Positions 10,797 through 23,105 of a DNA stretch of 64,000 nt are shown one piece after another (position 1 is the first letter of the stretch; the number at the start of each line of letters is the position of its first letter). The stretch spans positions 49,321,673 to 49,385,672 of the forward strand of contig OX457026.1 in the NCBI GenBank assembly GCA_949752745.1, read 5' to 3'. The position numbers were made by a program, and so were the translations under genes. The stretch is from Protula sp. h YS-2021. Taxonomy: Eukaryota; Annelida; Polychaeta; Sabellida; Serpulidae. Below the pieces are notes generated by a model. It was not told the origin of the DNA and did no database searches. It was given only the letters and a program-made list of their open reading frames with translations.

Positions 10797-12894
10797 ATCC
10801 ATGGTTGAATCCGACCCGGATTCTGATCAAGACAATAGACACCCCCAAAAGTTACATTAAGGCATGTTGATTGTTACGTGTATCAGATATGGAGCTGATC
10901 TGTCAAGTAGGTTCAGACATATAACCAGAACAGAAGTTGACGGATGGACGAGCACGGCCCATTCCTAAATCAATCGGCCGTGGCACTGGCGGGATAATGA
11001 CAGATCACTCACTTTGCAAAAAGTTCTAAATCGGAAGCCATGGACTGCGCTGTTTTAAATGTTGTTTCTGCAAGTACTGCGGTGAACTGCTTTGAAAACA
11101 TGACTCCTTTTTCCTGGCCTATTTCGTCACAAATTTTTCCCACTGTATAATGCACTGCCGCTTTAAACCTCTACAAAAGATAAACGCATGCAGAACTATA
11201 CAAATATCTGGCTGTCAAAAATATTCACCAGTTGAGGATAAAAATTAAATACTGCGCAGCTGGCAAGAATTTCTATTTGAATATCTGATATTTTGCTTGA
11301 TCTCGACACGGGTTTAAACTAGAGCGGCCAGTGCACACCAATAGTGTTCCCGACCATGCTAAACACTTTTATTAGTCAGCTGCTGGACGCTCTACTTCCT
11401 TTTACATTTGTATTCTCTTTCTCTCCTTATCTCCACATACAGGTCCACATACATCCCCCCTCCCCCCCCCCCCCAACACACCACTATTGTGGATTTCCAC
11501 TCTGAATGCAGCCAAAACCATTTACTCAAAATCAGGAGATGGACATTCACGCCCTCGCTTTCATTACGCAGTGTTTATTCGGCCAAGCATTTTTAAATTT
11601 GACACCACCCGAAAATAGAAAAAGAACTGCCGCCATTTGGCCAATTTTTGGCGGATCAAACAGAAGTAATTGACAGAACTTCCTGAGGAACATTCGATCA
11701 TAATTATTGGAAAAGGAGTATTCTGAAAATTGGCTGCCAAACAAAAAAAAAAAAAAATGGGAGTGGGGGGGGGGGGAGGAAAGGGGTTGCCAAAGTAATC
11801 TTTCAAAAAACTTCTATCAGGCCAACTTTTTCACAAGAGCAATCCGATTTTAAGTTAAAATACATACGTACATTCACAAATTGTATGCACCTTTACCCCT
11901 CACCCCCACCATGTAACAAGACCAACCCCACACAGTCGGCTGGTGTGCAAAGGTTTTGCAAGTTATTACATAAAACTATGTTTTGTACATTAGCAATGCC
12001 AGTTTACTTCAAATTATATTGAACATCGTATTACTGAAAATAAGAATTTTGAAGCGAGTAAGAAACTAGATATTTTTTTTTTTTTGGTCCGGGATAGACA
12101 AAACAGAATGTGACAGATTGATTAGTTTAACGACAGCAGCAACCCGTTAGGGTCATATTGTGTCGGTTCTGTTGCTATAGGAAGACTCAGTTGAATTTTA
12201 AGATAAATTAAAAACGACAAACAAGACTGTCAAGTGACAGTGGCCCAGTTGAGGACTGAGTCTTGTGTCTCTTGGAAAATGGAGAGACAGTCTGATCTGT
12301 TTGAATGTTTCTTTTTATAATAAATTATGCTCAAATCGTGAAAATATCTGAATATTTGTAATAAATGGAAAAATGCAGACACAAGAATTTTACTCCAATT
12401 TGTTATTAAATTCAAATGATAGTCAAGTGTAAAAATTAAAATAAAGTCCTTTCTTTTATTACTTATCATGGACCTTGTTTCAAGTGAGTATTAAAATGCG
12501 GATACAAATTTGGAACACCCTATCCAAAACAGGGAACGATATTTGTCAAATAAAAATTTATATGTAAAAACAGGAATTTGTCTCCCATTTGTTTTTAAAA
12601 TCAAACAGAAGTGGAACTCCAAAACTGAAATAACGTCCTTTCTTATATGCACTTATTTCGAGCCTATAGTTGCAAACAATTATTTAAACGTGGATACAGC
12701 TTTTGGAACACCCTATCCAGGGTGGTACTAGGCCAGCGCTTAATTAAAAATCAATAAATGATTGGGTGAGGAATATCCAGACCATGGATAGTCTACGTTG
12801 AGAGGCGTACTCTAAATGCCCTGGAAAACTTCAAACGGGGGTGGTCAAAACCATGTGGACCCTAATTAATTCTAATTGGCGTCGGAAAAATTAA
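10797..12894. other. spacer between composite elements, with repeat remnants
   Basis: No gene is seen. About 11580-11950 resembles the nested second element (GCCATTTGGCCAATTTTTGGCGGATC, then a weak CAGTCGGCTGGT end at 11939-11950), so it is a decayed copy. A C-run lies near 11458-11474 and a G-run near 11765-11775. Two similar ~190-bp units lie at about 12330-12720, sharing GAACACCCTATCCA and GTCCTTTCTT, a local duplication. Confidence 0.5.
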
Positions 12895-13177
12895 AACAAG
12901 TTTGTCCAAGGACAAAGTCCCAGCTTACGAAAAGCAATAAGACCCATTCCAGCGTGCATGAGCGAAGGAATTTCCCTGAAATATCGGGCTTCAAAAGATG
13001 AGACGGCAAAGAGCTAGCTCAATAATTAATTTAGCACCGGACCAGAACATAGACCGATAAATGCATACAAAGATTTCTTTACGTGAAAAATGGGGAACAG
13101 ATTTTTTGTATCTGTTTGTTTGTATCTCTGTTTGTATCTCTTGTTGTAGACTGGATAGTCTGCCATAGATACCTTCA

Positions 13178-14845
13178 AACAACGCTCGCATTTCGGACCA
13201 GTGCGCATACTTATGTAACTTGCCTCGATGCGCGGTTCTTATTCAGACAAGTACGCATGTTTATTTAATTTGCGTTGATGCGCGGCTCTCATTTTGGAAC
13301 CGTGCACATGTTCAGTTAACTTAATAAAGATTAATGCGCGGTTCTTATTCCAGACCAATGCGCATGTTCATTTTACTTTCGTTGATGAGCGGTACTTATT
13401 TTGGACAAGTGCACAAGTTTCCTTAGGTTGTCTTGATGCGCGGTTCGCATTTCGGAAGAGTTTGCATGTTTATCTAACTTGCACGGTGCGCATGTTTATT
13501 TAACTTGCGTTGACGCGCGGTTCGAATATCGGACCAGTGCGCATGTTTATTTAACTTGCATTGATGCGCGGTGCTTATTCTGGACCAGTACAAATGTTTA
13601 TTTAACTTGCGTTGGAGCGTGGTTCACATTTCGAACCACTCCACACGTTTATTTAAGTGGCGTTGATGCGCGGTTCGAATTTCGGACCAGTGCGCATGTT
13701 TATTTAACTTGCGTTGATGCGCGGTGCTTATTTTGGACCAGTGCACATGTTTATTTAACTTGCGTTGATGTGCGGTTGGCATTTCGGAGCAGCGCCCATG
13801 TTTTTTTTTATCTTGTGTTGATGTGCGGTTCTTATTTCGGATCAGTGCGCATGTTTATTTCGCATTTTCCACCAGTGCGCACGTTTATTTAACTTGTGTT
13901 GATGCGTGGTTCGCATTTTGGACCAGTGCGCATATTTATTTAACTTGTGTTGGTGCTCGGTACTTATTTTAGATCAGTGCAAATGTGTATTTAACTTGCG
14001 CTGAGAAGCGATTCGAAATTCGGACCAGTGTACCTGTTTCTTTAGGTTGCGTTCATGCGAGGTTCGCATTTCGGACCAGAGCGTAGGTTCACTTAACTTG
14101 CGTTGACACGCGAATTGCATTTCAGACCAGAACGCATGTTTATTTCAGTCCCGTCGATGCCCGACTCTTATGTCTATTCAACTTGCGTCGATTCGTGGTT
14201 CTTTCTTCGGACCACTGCGAATGTTTATTTAACTTGCGTTGATGCGAGGTTCTCATTTCAGACCACTGCGCATGTCTATTCAACTTTCGCCAATGTGTGG
14301 TTCTTTTTTCGGACAAGTGCGCATGTTTGTTTAACTTGCGTTGATGTGCGGTGCTTATTTTGGAACCGATCGCATGTTTATTTAACATCCGTCGATGCGC
14401 GGTTCGCATTTCCGACCATTGCCCATGTTTAATTAACTTGCGTTGATGCGTGGTTCTCTATTCAGACCAGTGCGCATGTTTCTTTGGGTTGCGCTGATGC
14501 GCGGTTCTTTTTTTCGGACCAGTGTGCATATTTATTTAACTTGCGTTGATGCGTGGTTCGCATTTTTCGCATGTTTCTTTAGGTTGCGTTAATGCTCGAT
14601 CCGCATTTCGGACCACTGCGCATGTCTATTCAATTTGCGTCGACGCGTAGTTCTTTTTTTCGGACCATTGCGCATGTTTATTTAACTTGCGTTGATGCGC
14701 GGTGTTTATTTTGGACCAGTTTGCATGTTTATCTTCCGTCAATGGTTCACATTTCGGACCAATGCGAATGTTTATTTAACTTGCGTCGATGTGCGGTTGT
14801 TAAATCTGACTACTGCGCAAGTTCATTTAACCTGCGTTTATGCGC
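13178..14845 (+). repeat. 51-bp minisatellite, array 2
   Basis: There are roughly 32 units with substitutions and some truncated units, for example near 13465-13495 and 14560-14580. Apparent proteins of 100-140 residues in all frames are artefacts of the 17-codon period. Confidence 0.95.
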
Positions 14846-14859
14846 TGCAGGGGAATATT

Positions 14860-15384
14860 CATTTTTTTTTTTTTTACATTCCGAAAAAAATTCAAAAGTT
14901 TTCCAATTCACTCAAAGAGCACAAGCCGTATGCATGACCCCCTAAAGTCGGCTTGTATCAAAAATAAATGAAATCTGATAAAAACACTGGGAGGAAATGC
15001 ATTTTGAAGTTTTTTTATTCAAAAATTCCCCAAAAATTCTGATCGACTCGAAAAGCACAGGCCGTATTCACGACACCCTAAGCATGCCTCAGCCCCAAAA
15101 TAAATGATGTCTGATCAAAACTGCAGGAGAAGATGCATTTTGAGGTATTTTCATCAAAAATTCCCTATCAAAACCAAGAATTCCCAAGTCGAGTCAAATA
15201 GCACAAGCCGTATGCCCGACCTACCTAAGGATGCCTCATACCAAAAATAAATGAAATCGGATTAAAACTGTAGGAGGAAATGCATTTGAAGTTTTTTTTC
15301 AAAAATTCCCTAAAAATACAGAAATTATCGGATCGAGTAAAAAGCGCACGCCGTATGCTCAACCCCTTAGGGATGCCTCAAACC

Positions 15385-15421
<37 letters not shown>

Positions 15422-16065
15422 AGAGAGAGAGAGAAAGATCAAAACTGTAGGGGAAAATGCATTTTAAAGTTTTTTTTTTCAAAAGCTCCCTAAAAATACA
15501 AAAATTGTCCTATCGACTAAAAAGCACGAGCCGTATGCACGACCTTTTAGGGTCATCGGATCTTTGAGAGGTTTCGGATCAAAAATGTAGGACGAGATAC
15601 ATTTAAAATTTTTTTTCTTCAAAAATTCCCCAAAAATTCAAAAATCACCCGATCGACTAAAAAAGCACAAGCCGTATGCACGACTCCTTAGGGATGCCTC
15701 AAACCAAAAATAAATGACATCGAATCAAAATTGTAGGAGTAGATGCATTTTGAATTATTTTCTAAATTTTTGCTTAAAAAATTCCCCCAAAATACAAAAA
15801 TTGCCCGATCGACTAAAAAAGCACAAGCCGTATGCACGACACTTTAGGGGTGCCTCATACCAAAAATAAATCAGATCCGGTCAAAAATGTAGGAGGAGAT
15901 ACATTTTAAAATTTTTTATTTAAAAATTCGCCAAAAATTCAAAAATCACCCGATCGACTAGAAAAGCACAAGCCGTATGCACGACCCCTTAGGGGTGCCT
16001 CACACCAAAAATAAATGACATCGGATCCAAATTGTAGGAGGAGATGCATTTTGAACCAAAGTTTA
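14860..16065 (+). repeat. ~145-bp tandem array (copy 2)
   Basis: There are eight units, with GCACAAGCCG-type starts near 14919, 15055, 15201, 15344, 15524, 15665, 15821 and 15966 (spacing 136-180 bp). One unit holds an A-run followed by GA repeats at about 15389-15435, which lengthens it. Later units are more alike than early ones. Confidence 0.9.
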
Positions 16066-16069
16066 CTAA

Positions 16070-16162
16070 ATAAACAACTAACTAACTAACTAACTAACGG
16101 ACACCGCCCGCAAACCGATAGGAATACCCTGGCTTACGTGTAACGTAAGCTGGGCTAAAAAG
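16070..16162 (+). repeat. microsatellite and 3' hairpin of copy 2
   Basis: An (AACT)n run at about 16075-16098 is followed by GGACACCGCCCGCAAACCG, a CTTACGTGTAACGTAAG hairpin (about 16133-16149) and GGGCTAAAAAG. This is the conserved 3' end of the family. Confidence 0.8.
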
Positions 16163-16366
16163 GCTATTGACGGGATCGTGACTCAGTTTTATCCGGAAAA
16201 GTACTCATCATTATTTACAGTAGCATCACAACATTTGGTACAGTAACTATGACACAAACATGTGTTTGACACATAGTTGTGTCATAGTTGTGTCATAGTT
16301 TGACAGATTTTTATCTTTGACATTGGCAGTGTTTCATTGCCCTTCGAAATTCTGTGGTGGCCAGTA
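16163..16366. other. short spacer with GTGTCATAGTT repeats
   Basis: ACATAGTTGTGTCATAGTTGTGTCATAG at about 16272-16302 is a small direct repeat. Nothing else is seen. Confidence 0.4.
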
Positions 16367-16382
16367 TTCAGCATCTATTAAT

Positions 16383-16621
16383 TGTATTGTATTGTTCTTT
16401 AGATCCCTTTCAACTGCTATGGTCATATCGGGATCCCCCTGCCACATTATACTGAAATGAGGCATTCCAGCCCTCCTTCCAACCCTCACATGTGAAGTGC
16501 CTCACAGGGTAGCAAGAAGGAGTCCCAATTTTAAAGTCTTAGGTATGACCCGACCGGGGTTTGAACCCACGATCTTCTAGTCTCGAGGCGGACACTCTAA
16601 CCACTAGGCCACCGAGGCTGG
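16383..16621 (-). mobile_element. tRNA-derived SINE, copy 2, with 16-bp target duplication
   Basis: It has the same structure as the SINE at 398-646: on the minus strand a tRNA head with box A (TGGCCTAGTGGTT) and box B (GGGTTCAAACCCC), a body, and an ACAAT-type tail (ATTGTATTG on the plus strand). The flanks are TTCAGCATCTATTAAT at 16367-16382 and TTCAGCATCTGTTAAT at 16622-16637, one mismatch in 16. This proves retroposition and defines both ends of the family. Confidence 0.9.
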
Positions 16622-16639
16622 TTCAGCATCTGTTAATGA

Positions 16640-17905
16640 TACCATCTTATCGCCCACCCGAAAAATAATATTTCACGGTCAGAGAAATGATCTCTGCACT
16701 TCTGCAGAAATTAAAACTTTCTTGCATTATCGCTCACTTAAAAATGATCGGAGACACCTATAACTAATATTCAAAGCGGTTATATTACCAAAAGGAATGT
16801 TTTGCACTATATTCCCTATTATCGGCCCCAAGAAAAATATAATATTTCTCATATTTTCGGGTCCCAGAATCGATTCCTGCACTTTTACAGCAGAAATTAC
16901 AACTTTCTTGCATTATCGCCCACTTACAAATCACCAAAGATATCCATAACTAATATTTACAACGGTTAAATTAACAAAGGAAATCTTTTACACTACATGC
17001 CCTATTGCCGCCCACCCGAAAAAATCCTATTTCTAGTATTTTTAGGATTACAGAATTGATTCCTGCACTTTTAAATCAGAAATTACAACTGTCTTGTATT
17101 ATCACCCACTTAAAAATGATCAGAGACACCCATAACTAATATTTAAAACGGTTACATTAACAAAAGAAATGTTTTGCAGTGTGCCTTATTATTGCCCAAT
17201 GTTACCTATTATCGCACACCCGAAAAATATCATATTTATCATATTTTCGAGTCATAGAATTGATTCCTGCACTTTAAAGCGAAAAGTACAACTTTCTTGC
17301 ATCATCTCCCAATGTTTCCTATTATCGCCCACTCGAAAAATATCATATTTATCATATTTTCGAGTCAAACAATTGATTCCTGCACTTTCAACGCGAAAAT
17401 TACAATTTTCTTGCGTCATCGCCAATGTTCCCTGTTATCGATCACCGAAAAATATCATATATATCATATTTTCGGATCATACAATTGATTCCTGCAGATT
17501 TAAAGCGAAAATTACAACTTTCTTGCACTATTACTCAATGTTCCCGATTATCGCCCACCCGAAAAATATCATATTTATCATATTTTCGAGTAAAAAAAAA
17601 ATTGATTCCTGCACTTTCAAAGCGAAAATTACAACTTTGTTGCATCATCGCCCAATGTCCCCTGTTATCGCCCACCCGAAAGATATCATATTTATCACAT
17701 TTTCGGGTCATACAATTGATTCCTGCACTTTAAAGCGAAAATTACAACTTTCTTGCATCATCACTCAATTTTCCCTATTATCACCCACCCCAAAAATATC
17801 ATATTTGTCATATTTTCGGGTCATACAATTGATTTCTGCACTTTGAAAGAGAAAATTACAACTTTCTTGCATTATCGCCCAATGTTCCCTATTATCGCCT
17901 ACTTG
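16640..17905 (+). repeat. satellite-like tandem array with 186-bp and 114-bp units
   Basis: Units share TATTATCGCCCACCCGAAAA, TATCATATTT, TTTTCGGGTC, ATTGATTCCTGCACTTT and AATTACAACTTTCTTGCA. Taking CTTGCA as the anchor, starts at 16721, 16907 and 17093 are 186 bp apart. Later starts (17296, 17410, 17522, 17639, 17752, 17866) are 112-117 bp apart. The short unit lacks a segment with AAAATGATC..CATAACTAATATT. Open frames across it are by chance. Confidence 0.9.
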
Positions 17906-17999
17906 AAAAATATCATAGAACTAACCAACTGACAACAAAATTACTGAAATCATTCAAGTCCAACCAGAAGTACTTGCATGATACATATTGTGCCCCTGC

Positions 18000-18720
18000 G
18001 CAAATTGGAACTTAGCTCTTTTTTTAAGAAAAAAAAGGAAATTTGCAAATTTTAAAAGTTGCAAACTTTGAAGCTCCGTAGATTTAGAAATAAGCCGAAA
18101 TTCAAAAATCAAAAAGAGTACTTTTTTGGCCCCTTAGTTCTAGTTTCTTCATAAAAAGTTTCGGAATCTTCTGATGAAAAATAAGGGACTAGATAGGTTT
18201 TTTCGCATTTTGTCCAAATTGGCAATAAAATCGCCAAAAATGGTTAAAACCAAAAAAAAAAAAAAAAAAAAAAAATTCCTACTGCAGTAGAGGGTTAAGA
18301 ACCCGTCTTTTAACATTTGGTGAGAATCGGATAAAAAATAAAAAAATATTCCGCTTTAACTACTTTTTTTTGAAAAAAAAAAATGGAAATTTGCAAATTT
18401 TAAAAGTTGCAAACTTTGAAGCTCAGTAGATTAAAAAATAAGTCGAAATTCAAAAATCGAAAAAGTACTTTTTTGACCCCTTAGTTCTAGTTTCTTCATA
18501 AAAATTTTCGTAATCTTCCGATGAAAAATGAGAGACTAGATAGGATTTTTCGTATTTTGCCCAAATTGGTAATAAAATAGCCAAAAATCGTTAAAACCAA
18601 AAAATAAACAAGTTCCCTAATGCAGTAGATGGTTAGAAACTCGTGTTTAAAATTTGGCAAGAATCGGATAAATAATAAAAAAGTTATTCCACTTGACAGC
18701 TGGACGGACAGACGGACCAA
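18000..18720 (+). repeat. ~340-bp tandem duplication plus GGACGGACAGACGG tail
   Basis: Both units carry TTTGCAAATTTTAAAAGTTG, TAGTTCTAGTTTCTTCATAA, GGGACTAGATAGG/GAGACTAGATAGG, CAAATTGGNAATAAAAT and GAATCGGATAAA. The second unit ends in CTGGACGGACAGACGGACC (about 18700-18718), the ACGG microsatellite type that closes pearl/CvE-like elements. Termini were not defined. Confidence 0.75.
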
Positions 18721-19169
18721 CGAGACATATCTTATGTGGTGGCTGCACTATGTGGTAGCATTTGATATGCCTAAAATGCATTTAAGTGGTAGGTCACGGA
18801 CAAGATTATTTGGGAATAAAAATACTTACGTGGTGGTTTATATTTGCCCGTGCCCTTATGTGGTTCCAAGCAGGCGTCATTTCAGTGTCAATAATATTTT
18901 ATGCTTTGTGTGTGGCATTTGTAAATCAACGGAATTGTATATGTGGTACTTTACTGTATAAAGATATCACAACTTATCTTTCTGTTTTGTACAATTCCCA
19001 CTTGCAAACTTTGTTTGCAACTGAGTATAAGTGATTCACTTTTCTGGAAGTTTCTGCCCTTTTTTCGTTTTTTTTTTTCTTCCGTTTGGATGGTTTCCAA
19101 AAAACTCCTCCTACAGAGGGAGATGAAATTCGGTACACGTGTAGAGGGCGCAATGAACCCGCAATTTTT
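18721..19169. other. unassigned spacer
   Basis: Words such as TATGTGGT recur irregularly (18733-18860). At 19100-19150 the text GAGATGAAATTCGGTACACGTGTAG leads into the next tandem array. No gene is recognised. Confidence 0.35.
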
Positions 19170-20045
19170 TTGGACCTCAGCGGTCAATGTCGAATTAAGG
19201 TCACTGACTATTATCTCGAAAACGATTAAAGATTTAGCGATTTTGAGCTCATTTTCGAAGCCTTGGGCTCAAAATACCGCCACATAAGAAATCCTCGGTG
19301 ACCTTGACGTTCTCGGTCACGGTCAAGGTCTAAACCGGAAGTTGACTATTATCTCGAAAACCGAGATAGAGCGATTTCAAGCTGACTATTAACCCCCTAG
19401 GCCTAAACAACGTTATATAAGAGGTACCTTGGTGACCTTGATATTCTCGGTAACGGTCAAAAACCGGAAGTTGATTATTATCTCGAGAACGATTATAGAT
19501 AGGGCCATTCTGAACTCATTCTCGACCTTTTGGGCCCAAATAACTTTATATAAGAAATCCCTCAGTGACTTTGATGTTTTCTGTAACGGTCAAGGTCAAA
19601 AACCGGAAGTTGACTATTATCTCGAAGGCGGTTAGAGATAGAACGATTTTAAGCTCATTTTCGACCCTTTCAGCCTAAACAACGTTACAAAAGACGTACC
19701 TCGGTGACCTTGACCTTCTCAGTCACGAACACGGTCAAAAAGCGGAAGCTGACTATTATCTCGAAAACGATTAGAGATAGACCGATCTCGAGCTGATTGT
19801 CGACCAGTTGGGCTAAACAACGTGATATAAGAGGTACCTCGGTGACCTTGACATCGGTTATCATCGAGGTAAAAAACCGGAAGTAGAGTATTACCTGGAA
19901 AACGATTAGAGAAAGAGCTATTTTCAGCTCATTTTTGACCCTTTGTGCGCAAATAACATTACTTTAGAAATGCCTCGGTGACCTTGATGTTGTCGGTCAC
20001 GGTCAAGGTCAAAAACCAGAAGTTGACTATTATCTCAACAAGATC
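19170..20045 (+). repeat. 139-bp tandem array, about six units
   Basis: The unit carries GGTCAAAAACCGGAAGTTG, ACTATTATCTCGAAAACGAT, AGCTCATTTTCGACC, AACGTTATATAAGA and CTCGGTGACCTTGA. The anchor ACTATTATCTCG recurs near 19345, 19474, 19613, 19751, 19887 and 20026. It resembles the core repeats of rolling-circle-like elements, but no hairpin end was found. Confidence 0.85.
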
Positions 20046-20737
20046 AACTGAACTGCAATTTCAACAACAATTGCCGAGATGGAAATGCTAACAACTAATT
20101 AGGTGGTCTACAACTGTGTTTGGATGGTCACGTGTATGTGAAACAAGTGAAAAAAGGGCAGATCATTAGGTGGTGTTGCAACCAAAAAGCAAACTTGAAA
20201 TGCGGAGGGACCGTCACGAACAGATAAATGTTTAAATGTTGCTTTTGTCGGAATATTTGTGACTACTAATGTTTCACTGGTAAGTCGTACGAAAAACAAT
20301 AAATTATGAAGTTGGTCCGTTTTTTCATTAAGAGGTTGGTCAAATTGCGGTTGGTCAAATTTCGGTTGGTCAAATATCCTACACCCATTTGAACATACTG
20401 GTAAGTTGTTGCGGCACCATACCGATGGCAGTGGAGGCACCGCATCGAATTAGGAAGGCACAGTTTTGCTCGTAGGCTCAAACAGCAAATATAGACAAAC
20501 ACGGGCAGATCTGACTTCCCTAATGTAAGAACCGCCGCACCTTTGCGGCCAAGAAATCTTGCTTCTTTAGCACCTTGTGACTATCTTCGTTTTCATCTCT
20601 TCTTCTGAGCACAATTTAAGGTGCAGGTGGACTTTTTCAGCGAGTTTATATACTGGTGTGATTACCTACTATGGAGACGTTAAAAGGCCGAAGCTACATA
20701 ATGCCAGCGACTCCGGTAGGTCCGTAACTCTTAATAA
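20046..20737. other. spacer with a short TTGGTCAAAT repeat and a possible LINE ORF1 scrap
   Basis: GGTTGGTCAAATTNCGGTTGG is repeated three times at 20334-20378. On the minus strand at about 20400-20470 one frame reads LPNSMRCLHCHRYG, which resembles the start of a LINE ORF1 zinc knuckle (PNPxRCxxCxRxG) but loses similarity at once. It is called only as a possible fragment. Confidence 0.3.
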
Positions 20738-21594
20738 CAGGACTGGTATGATTTAAATCAACTGATTTAAATCATGATTTAAATCAATGCAAAAACAATT
20801 TTTAAAAAAATCACCTTTGATTTTTTACAAGAAATTTGCCACTTTTAAGTCCTGCTTAAAGCCCATAGTAATGTGCCGAAACTCAGATGTCAGTGTCACC
20901 GCCAAAAAAACAAACAAACACGCAGCATGCATTTTGGTTCGACCGTTTGCATCCCGGCTTGCGGAGTAATGGGTAAATTGCCACACTGTTTGTTTAATGT
21001 GTACTTTTATCAAAGCCTTGCCTCATCCACGGCGATAAAGTGTCAGTAGCTCCCGTCACTGGGGGCTCAAAGTAACCCCCCCCCCCCCCTCCCCTGTCAT
21101 TCAAAGCAACGCGGCTTGCACAGTAATGGGTCAAATGCCACACTGTTTGTCCATTGCGTATTTTTATCAAAGCCTTGCCACAGCCTTGCCACAGCGCTAA
21201 AGCCTGAGTAGCTCCCGTCAATGGGGGCTTAAAGTAACCCACCCCCTCATTCAAAGCAACTGCCTGCATACATAAGGTATATAAATACTGAATCAGAGAA
21301 AAATGAATTGACAAATGGAGACATGGACAAGTTTTGTTTAAGTGACACGGATATTTGATTTTCGATTTTAATTTTTAGTTTTGATGAGTGTACCCTTGGA
21401 CTGGCGCTTTGCACCAGAATATCATTTTGATTGACTCATGTACATAACCTTGCGGAAACCATCAATAAAGGTGTGCTTTAAGGTCAAGAGTGTTCTCTTT
21501 CTCTCGTGGTGATTTAAATAAAAAAAAAGGATTTAAATAAAAAACATCAAAAATCATGATTTTTTTTTTAAATCACAATTTTTACCAGCCCCTG
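20738..21594. mobile_element. 857-bp non-autonomous hAT-like element with 8-bp duplication
   Basis: The left end is CAGGACTGGTA; the right end read inward is CAGGGGCTGGTAAAAATTG. The flanks are CTTAATAA (20730-20737) and CTTAATAG (21595-21602), an 8-bp duplication with one mismatch, as expected for hAT. Both subterminal zones are packed with TGATTTAAATCA-type palindromic words (20750-20785 and 21515-21575). The centre holds a ~170-bp direct duplication (about 20940-21110 and 21115-21265, with ATCAAAGCCTTGCC and GTAGCTCCCGTCA). There is no transposase frame, so mobility would have depended on a partner. Confidence 0.8.
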
Positions 21595-21602
21595 CTTAAT
21601 AG

Positions 21603-22280
21603 CATCTCCTCTGGAAGGTCACATGTAACCCGATAATCCGAGTGACTCCAGAGCCAATACCACCAGTTACTTAATACCCGCCGTAGGCTGTTAAAAGACG
21701 GCTAGATGTAATCCGAAAATCAAAGCGTATGTGAAAATGGAGTATGAAACGAAAAAAAAAACATCGAAAATATCTTGAAAAAATCCGACCGGAGGGGATA
21801 ATCTCCTGAGGAATAGTCCTACAGGGGAATCATCCCGGGGGAATTGTCGGGGGGAGGGGGGGGGGGGATCCGAAGAGGTAGGGGGAATCATTCCGGGGAA
21901 ACAGCCCTGTTCCCGGTCGTTTGGAGACTGGTATCATATTTGTGCTTTGAACCTTTGGGAGGCTGGGGTTACCCGACTTGAGCTAGGACCCCTGTAGTAC
22001 TCTATTAGACACAGCGGTCTTCTCCATCCAACACCGTTTGATTGACCGGAAAGCCGCAGTATCGTTAACCTAGACGACCAGCCCAGTCGTAACAGACCAG
22101 TTCACGACCGCCCTTCGTGGGCCAAAGAAAAGGACCAAAGGCACCTTTTGCAAACAGGTTCTTTAGCACAAAATGTATCTGAAAGGCCTGCTCAAGGGAC
22201 AAGAAGCCTCCGAAGGTATCCCTCCCCTTCCACCACGGGATGCAGCCCACAACAGAATACGTTGTTATGACTGGTACTAA
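21603..22280. repeat. unclassified interspersed repeat, copy B, with preceding G-rich spacer
   Basis: From about 21955 this matches 4700-5160 in word order (CACGACCGCCCTTCG, GGACCAAAGG, CAGGTTCTTTAGCA, GGCCTGCTCAAG). At 21848-21868 there is a G-run. No gene is seen. Confidence 0.45.
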
Positions 22281-23105
22281 TGAACTGGTACTGGCCCAAT
22301 TGGGCCGGATTAAAAGGAATAGTAGCATTTTTTGTGTTTTCTTAAATTTGGCCAATATTTAGGCCAATTTTGACCAAAACACAAATATATACACACATTC
22401 CTTTAAAATTTCAAAACGGTCTTGACCAGAAATCTATGAAGAGTATGATATACTGGGAAGAGTGTTGAACTCACACAGCCATTAACCTCTGCTCCGCATC
22501 ACTCAGCAGCCACACCGTGCAGAAATTACGGCGTTCTGTCTTACGAAACCTTGCCTTTATTTCTTTCAAAAGTAGCATATGTATAAAGTGTAAAAATTGG
22601 ACATGCTGCGAATTATCTTCAATATATTTTAAAATAGTTTTGATATTCCTTTACGTTTGTATTTCGTATATACTTGTAAAATGGCCAATTGAAGTTTTCG
22701 CGAAGTTACCCAGTTTTTGCTCAAAATGTACATAATGCCCAACAAAAACATATCAATTTAACGTTTATTTTAAAAGCTTCTTTGCAAAAGCATTTGTTTA
22801 TTCAATTTCTTGAATAACAACCCAGAAATAATAAATGTCTTCGAAATTTGAACTTTTTGAGCGTTACAAAATGAGGTGTTGTAATAAGTAATTAAATATT
22901 TCATAAATCATTTTTTTCTTATGTTTAAAAATGTTTCGTCAGTGCTCAAGAAATTAAAACAGTGAATATATTTAAAGTTTACGTTGTTTTTAAACATGCC
23001 AACTTAAACACATTACTTTTAGAGAAGATGTCACGATTTCTTTTCACATTTTAAGACCCGAGTTTTCCTTATGTTTATAAAGGTTTTCGTATGGCAACAG
23101 GCTGT
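22281..23105. other. AT-rich unassigned DNA
   Basis: Unique-looking sequence with no gene, repeat unit or motif that I recognise. It ends with the GGCTGT target duplication (23100-23105) of the following element. Confidence 0.4.

Larger units (their letters stand above)
12895..16162 (+). mobile_element. composite Helitron/Helentron-like element, copy 2 (most complete)
   Basis: Left end AACAAGTTTGTCCAAGG, then CCCAGCTTA, a leader homologous to 7206-7400, the 51-bp array (13178-14845), the ~145-bp array (14860-16065), then AACTAACTAACTAAC, and a perfect 3' hairpin CCAGCTTACG/CGTAAGCTGG-type structure followed by GCTAAAAAG. No open frame for a Rep/helicase is present. This copy has no large nested insertion and can serve as the reference structure. 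Confidence 0.7.

Noticed and set aside
13178..14845. CRISPR-like regular repeats
   Set aside because: Units are contiguous 51-bp tandem copies without unique spacers, and the window is eukaryotic.
17169..17846. 225-codon open frame
   Set aside because: It runs through the 114-bp tandem satellite; the translation simply repeats with the unit.
20400..20470. Minus-strand LPNSMRCLHCHRYG as a real zinc-knuckle gene
   Set aside because: Only about 14 residues resemble a LINE ORF1 knuckle, and similarity stops abruptly; kept only as a possible scrap.
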